A stretch of DNA of 7,295 nucleotides from DATJSJ01 sp035504175 (GTDB lineage: Bacteria > Pseudomonadota > Alphaproteobacteria > Acetobacterales > Acetobacteraceae), in NCBI GenBank assembly GCA_035504175.1, contig DATJSJ010000140.1:1-7295 (forward strand), in the 5' to 3' direction. The notes beneath the pieces were generated by a model. It had not been told where the DNA came from and did not search any database. It worked only from the letters and a program-made list of their open reading frames with translations. Shown here piece after piece: positions 4,711 to 7,295 of the stretch (positions within the stretch are counted from its first letter, which is position 1; every line of letters starts with the position of its first letter). The translations under genes and the position numbers were made by a program.

Positions 4711-5983
4711 CGCGCGCCCGCTCCGCCAGGCGGCGGTCCGTCGCCAGCACCGCGCGCAGCAGCACGTTGGCGCCGGCGGTTACCTGCTCGGGCTCGGTCT
4801 TCTCCAGCTCGTTGTGCGACAGGCCCTTCTCGCACGGGATGAAGATCATGCTGGTCGGGGCGACGCGCGCGATATAGGCGGAATCGTGCCCGGCGCCGGC
4901 GACGATCTCGCGCGCCGGCGTGCCCTCCGCCGCCGCGCCCTGCCGCACCGCCTCGATGCAGTCGGCATCGAACCGCACCGCGGGCGAGTCCCACACCCGC
5001 TCGAATGCGATGTCCAACCCGTCCGCCTCCGCGATCTCGCGCAGCGCATCCTCGAGCTGCCGCTCCATCAACTCCAGCGCGTCATCGCGCGGGTGACGCA
5101 GATCGACGGTGAAGAACACCGAGCCCGGGATGACGTTGCGGCTGTTCGGCCGACTCTCGATCAGCCCGACCGTGCCGACGCCGTCCGGCGCCTGCGCCCA
5201 TGCCGCGCGATTGACCGCCTCGATCATCCGCGCCGCGCCGAGCAGCGCGTCGCGCCGCAGCCGCATCGGCGTCGAGCCTGCGTGCGAATCCGTGCCCGTC
5301 ACCGTCACCTCGTACCAGCGCATCCCCTGCACGCCGGTGACGATGCCGACCGTCTTGCCCTCATCCTCGAGGATCGGCCCCTGCTCGATATGGATCTCGA
5401 AATGCGCCCCGAGCTTGCGGTCGCCGCACGTCTCCGGCCCGCGATAGCCGATGCGCTCCAACTCGTCGCCGAACCGCTTGCCCTCGCGGTCGCGCCGGTC
5501 ATACGCAAAATCCCGCGCGAACACGCCGGCGAACACGCCCGACGAAAGCATCGCCGGCGCGAACCGCGACCCCTCCTCGTTGGTCCAGTTGATCACCTCG
5601 ACCGGACCCGCCGTCTCGTATCCGGCATCGTTCAGGCTGCGCAGCACTTCAAGCCCGGACAGCACGCCGACCACGCCGTCGAACTTGCCGCCCGTCGGCT
5701 GCGTGTCGAGATGGCTGCCGATCGCGACCGGCGGCAGCGAATTGTCGCGCCCGGGCCGGCGGGCGAACATGTTGCCCATTTCGTCCACCGTCACCGTGCA
5801 GCCGGCCTGCTCGGCGGCCGCGCGGAACCAGTCGCGCACCTCGCGGTCGAGATCGGTCAGCGTCAGCCGGCAGATCCCGCCCTTCGGCGTGCCGCCGATC
5901 CGCGCCGTCTCCATGATCGTGCCCCAGAGCCGCTCGCCATCGACAGCGAGATTGCTCGGGACCGTGCCGGCCGCCCCGCTCAT
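4700..5983 (-). CDS. M20-family Zn-dependent N-carbamoyl-amino-acid hydrolase, probably N-carbamoyl-beta-alanine amidohydrolase (beta-ureidopropionase), 427 aa
   Basis: Predicted to remove the carbamoyl group from N-carbamoyl-beta-alanine or N-carbamoyl-beta-aminoisobutyrate, giving the beta-amino acid, CO2 and ammonia: step 3 of reductive pyrimidine catabolism, in the cytosol. The di-metal site of the AmaB/HyuC/beta-alanine-synthase family is complete: H91 (GSHLDTQPTGG), D102 (KFDG), catalytic E136 and metal-binding E137 (TNEEGSRF), H198 (EIHIEQGP) and H390 (LSHNELE). Substrate-side motifs NSRNVIPG (280-287) and DLRHP (294-298) and the lid motif TDSHAGSTPM (231-240) are also present. Length is normal for the family. 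The ATG at 5983 overlaps the preA stop as ATGA and has GGAGG 7 nt upstream (5995-5991), so the start is well supported. Related enzymes act on L-carbamoyl amino acids or allantoate. The preA neighbour favours the pyrimidine role, but residues alone do not settle it. Confidence 0.88.
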   Translation of the reverse strand: MSGAAGTVPSNLAVDGERLWGTIMETARIGGTPKGGICRLTLTDLDREVRDWFRAAAEQAGCTVTVDEMGNMFARRPGRDNSLPPVAIGSHLDTQPTGGKFDGVVGVLSGLEVLRSLNDAGYETAGPVEVINWTNEEGSRFAPAMLSSGVFAGVFARDFAYDRRDREGKRFGDELERIGYRGPETCGDRKLGAHFEIHIEQGPILEDEGKTVGIVTGVQGMRWYEVTVTGTDSHAGSTPMRLRRDALLGAARMIEAVNRAAWAQAPDGVGTVGLIESRPNSRNVIPGSVFFTVDLRHPRDDALELMERQLEDALREIAEADGLDIAFERVWDSPAVRFDADCIEAVRQGAAAEGTPAREIVAGAGHDSAYIARVAPTSMIFIPCEKGLSHNELEKTEPEQVTAGANVLLRAVLATDRRLAERARGGG

Positions 5984-7263
5984 TCCGCGGCCTCCGCGAC
6001 CCGCATCGGGTTGTTCGGATGCTCCGGCCAGGTCAGCTTCGGCTTGCCGGTCGCCTGCGACTCCATCGTGATGCAGCCCTCCACCGGGCAGACGTGATAG
6101 CAGAGATTGCAGCCGACGCATTCGGCGTCGATCACCTCGTAGCGCCGCTTGCCATCGACGCGCAGCGCCGCGATCGCCTGGTGGCTCGTATCCTCGCAGG
6201 CGATGTGGCACAGCCCGCATCGGATACACTTGCCCTGGTCGATCCGCGCCAGCGTCTTGAAATTGAGGTCGAGATCGCTCCAGTGCACGTAGTTCGGCAC
6301 CGCGCGGCCCTGGAAATCCGCGATCGTCGCGTAGCCCTTGCCGTCCATCCAGTTCGACAGGCCGGTGATCATGTCGCCGACGATGCGGAAGCCGTGATGC
6401 ATCGCCGCGGTGCAGACCTGCACGCTGCCTGCCCCGAGCGCGATGAACTCCGCCGCATCCCGCCAGGTCGAAATCCCGCCGATGCCGGAGATCGGCAGCC
6501 CCGGCATGCCCTCCCGGTCGCGCGCGATGTCGGCGACCATGCGCAGCGCCACCGGCTTGACCGCGGGGCCGCAATACCCGCCATGCGTGCCGAGCCCGCC
6601 CACCACCGGTTCCGGCGCCATCTGGTCGAGATCGACCGCCGTGATCGACTGGATCGTGTTGATCAGACTCACCGCATCGGCCTTGCCGCGGAACGCTGCC
6701 CGCGCCGGGCCGAGAATGTTCGTGATGTTCGGCGTCAGCTTCACGATCACCGGCAGGCGCGAATACTGCTTGCACCAGGCGGTGACCATCTCGACATACT
6801 CGGGCACCTGACCGACCGCGGAGCCCATGTTGCGCTCCGACATGCCGTGCGGGCAGCCGAAATTCAGCTCGATCCCGTCGCAGCCCGTATCCTCGACCGG
6901 CGCCAGGATGCGCTTCCAGCTCTCCTCCGTGCACGGCACCATCAGGCTGACCACCAGCGCCCGATCCGGCCAGGCGCGCTTGACCCGCGCGATCTCCGCC
7001 AGATTGACCGCGAGCGGCCGGTCGGTGATCAACTCGATGTTGTTGAAGCCCGCGACGCGCACGCCATTGTAGCTGACGGCACCGTAGCGGCTGCTCACGT
7101 TCACGACCGGCGGATCCTCGCCGAGCGTCTTCCAGACGACGCCTCCCCAGCCGGCCTCGAAGGCGCGCGTGACGTTGTACTCCTTGTCGGTCGGCGGCGC
7201 CGAGGCGAGCCAGAACGGGTTCGGAGAGCGGATGCCGGCGAAGGTGATGCTCAGGTCAGCCAT
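5980..7263 (-). CDS. preA: NAD-dependent dihydropyrimidine dehydrogenase, subunit PreA, 427 aa
   Basis: With its partner PreT this enzyme interconverts uracil or thymine and the 5,6-dihydropyrimidine using NAD(H). PreA carries the FMN and pyrimidine site. Residues 1 to about 330 form the dihydroorotate-dehydrogenase-like barrel: VWKTLGEDPP (K45 near FMN), NFGC (134-137, with C137 aligned to the catalytic cysteine of mammalian dihydropyrimidine dehydrogenase), KLTPNIT (175-181), INTIQS (201-206) and SGIGGISTW (259-267). The C-terminus has two complete [4Fe-4S] sets: C346/C349/C352/C356 and C382/C385/C388/C392, the latter ending CPVEGC. E. coli PreA is about 411 aa, so this is full length. The ATG at 7263 is fixed by an in-frame TGA two codons upstream and by GAGGGG six bases before it. 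It is the first complete gene of the operon. PreT is not visible and may precede it outside the window. Confidence 0.95.
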   Translation of the reverse strand: MADLSITFAGIRSPNPFWLASAPPTDKEYNVTRAFEAGWGGVVWKTLGEDPPVVNVSSRYGAVSYNGVRVAGFNNIELITDRPLAVNLAEIARVKRAWPDRALVVSLMVPCTEESWKRILAPVEDTGCDGIELNFGCPHGMSERNMGSAVGQVPEYVEMVTAWCKQYSRLPVIVKLTPNITNILGPARAAFRGKADAVSLINTIQSITAVDLDQMAPEPVVGGLGTHGGYCGPAVKPVALRMVADIARDREGMPGLPISGIGGISTWRDAAEFIALGAGSVQVCTAAMHHGFRIVGDMITGLSNWMDGKGYATIADFQGRAVPNYVHWSDLDLNFKTLARIDQGKCIRCGLCHIACEDTSHQAIAALRVDGKRRYEVIDAECVGCNLCYHVCPVEGCITMESQATGKPKLTWPEHPNNPMRVAEAAE

Positions 7264-7266
7264 GGG

Positions 7267-7275
7267 TCACCCCTC
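7267..7275 (-). promoter_or_regulatory. preA ribosome binding site with an in-frame TGA that fixes the start
   Basis: On the minus strand GAGGGG (7275-7270) stands six bases before the preA ATG. The TGA at 7269-7267 is in the preA frame, so no longer preA product is possible. That TGA could also be the stop of an upstream gene in the same frame (the visible tail would read WPSFFCEG). If so, preA is not the first gene of the transcript. Too little sequence is visible to tell, and no promoter can be assigned. Confidence 0.5.
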
Positions 7276-7295
7276 GCAGAAGAAAGAAGGCCAGG

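Noticed and set aside
4433..6097. Long plus-strand ORF (554 codons) opposite the hydrolase and ATPase genes
   Set aside because: Arginine/histidine-rich composition without motifs, spanning the overlap of two genes whose catalytic motifs are intact on the minus strand.
4700..6934. A 744-codon minus-strand frame suggesting a large fusion protein
   Set aside because: Its first 317 codons are an out-of-frame reading of preA. The real hydrolase starts at the ATG at 5983 with GGAGG upstream and overlaps the preA stop.

Overview
This is a GC-rich chromosomal segment. Every protein gene that can be recognised lies on the minus strand, so the biological order runs from right to left. The codon use, the style of the proteins and one AT-rich palindromic intergenic element suggest an alphaproteobacterium. 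My best guess is Acetobacteraceae (Roseomonas/Rhodopila-like), judged from memory of similar intergenic repeats and not from a search.

Right and centre (7263 down to 1101) hold one tightly packed operon with six complete genes. These are preA (flavin and iron-sulfur subunit of NAD-dependent dihydropyrimidine dehydrogenase), an M20-family N-carbamoyl-amino-acid hydrolase (probably N-carbamoyl-beta-alanine amidohydrolase), an ABC ATPase, two different ABC permeases, and a secreted NMT1/THI5-like substrate-binding protein. Four of the five junctions overlap (4, 11, 8 and 4 nt). Only the binding protein has a real gap before it (40 nt) and its own strong ribosome site. The two enzymes correspond to steps 1 and 3 of reductive pyrimidine breakdown (uracil or thymine to dihydropyrimidine, N-carbamoyl-beta-amino acid, then beta-amino acid). 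The transporter probably imports a pyrimidine or a pathway intermediate. The PreT partner subunit and the dihydropyrimidinase (step 2) are not in the window and may lie beyond its right edge.

The 238-nt gap from 863 to 1100 contains three GC-rich stem-loops and a doubtful 16-codon ORF. Next (862 to 191) is a stand-alone HD-superfamily protein of the COG4339 type, predicted to be a metal-dependent phosphohydrolase of unknown substrate.

The left end (51 to 195) is a 145-bp AT-rich imperfect palindrome. It is made of two inverted copies of one unit, each starting exactly at the stop codon of a flanking reading frame (TAAGGAA) and each able to fold into a two-tier hairpin. It looks like a pair of convergent terminator or REP-like units and is the least ordinary object here. 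A plus-strand frame ending at base 54 is probably the tail of a convergent neighbour.

I saw no mobile-element gene, CRISPR array, tRNA or rRNA. Apart from the palindromic element and the unproven transporter substrate, this is recognisable metabolism and not a new system.
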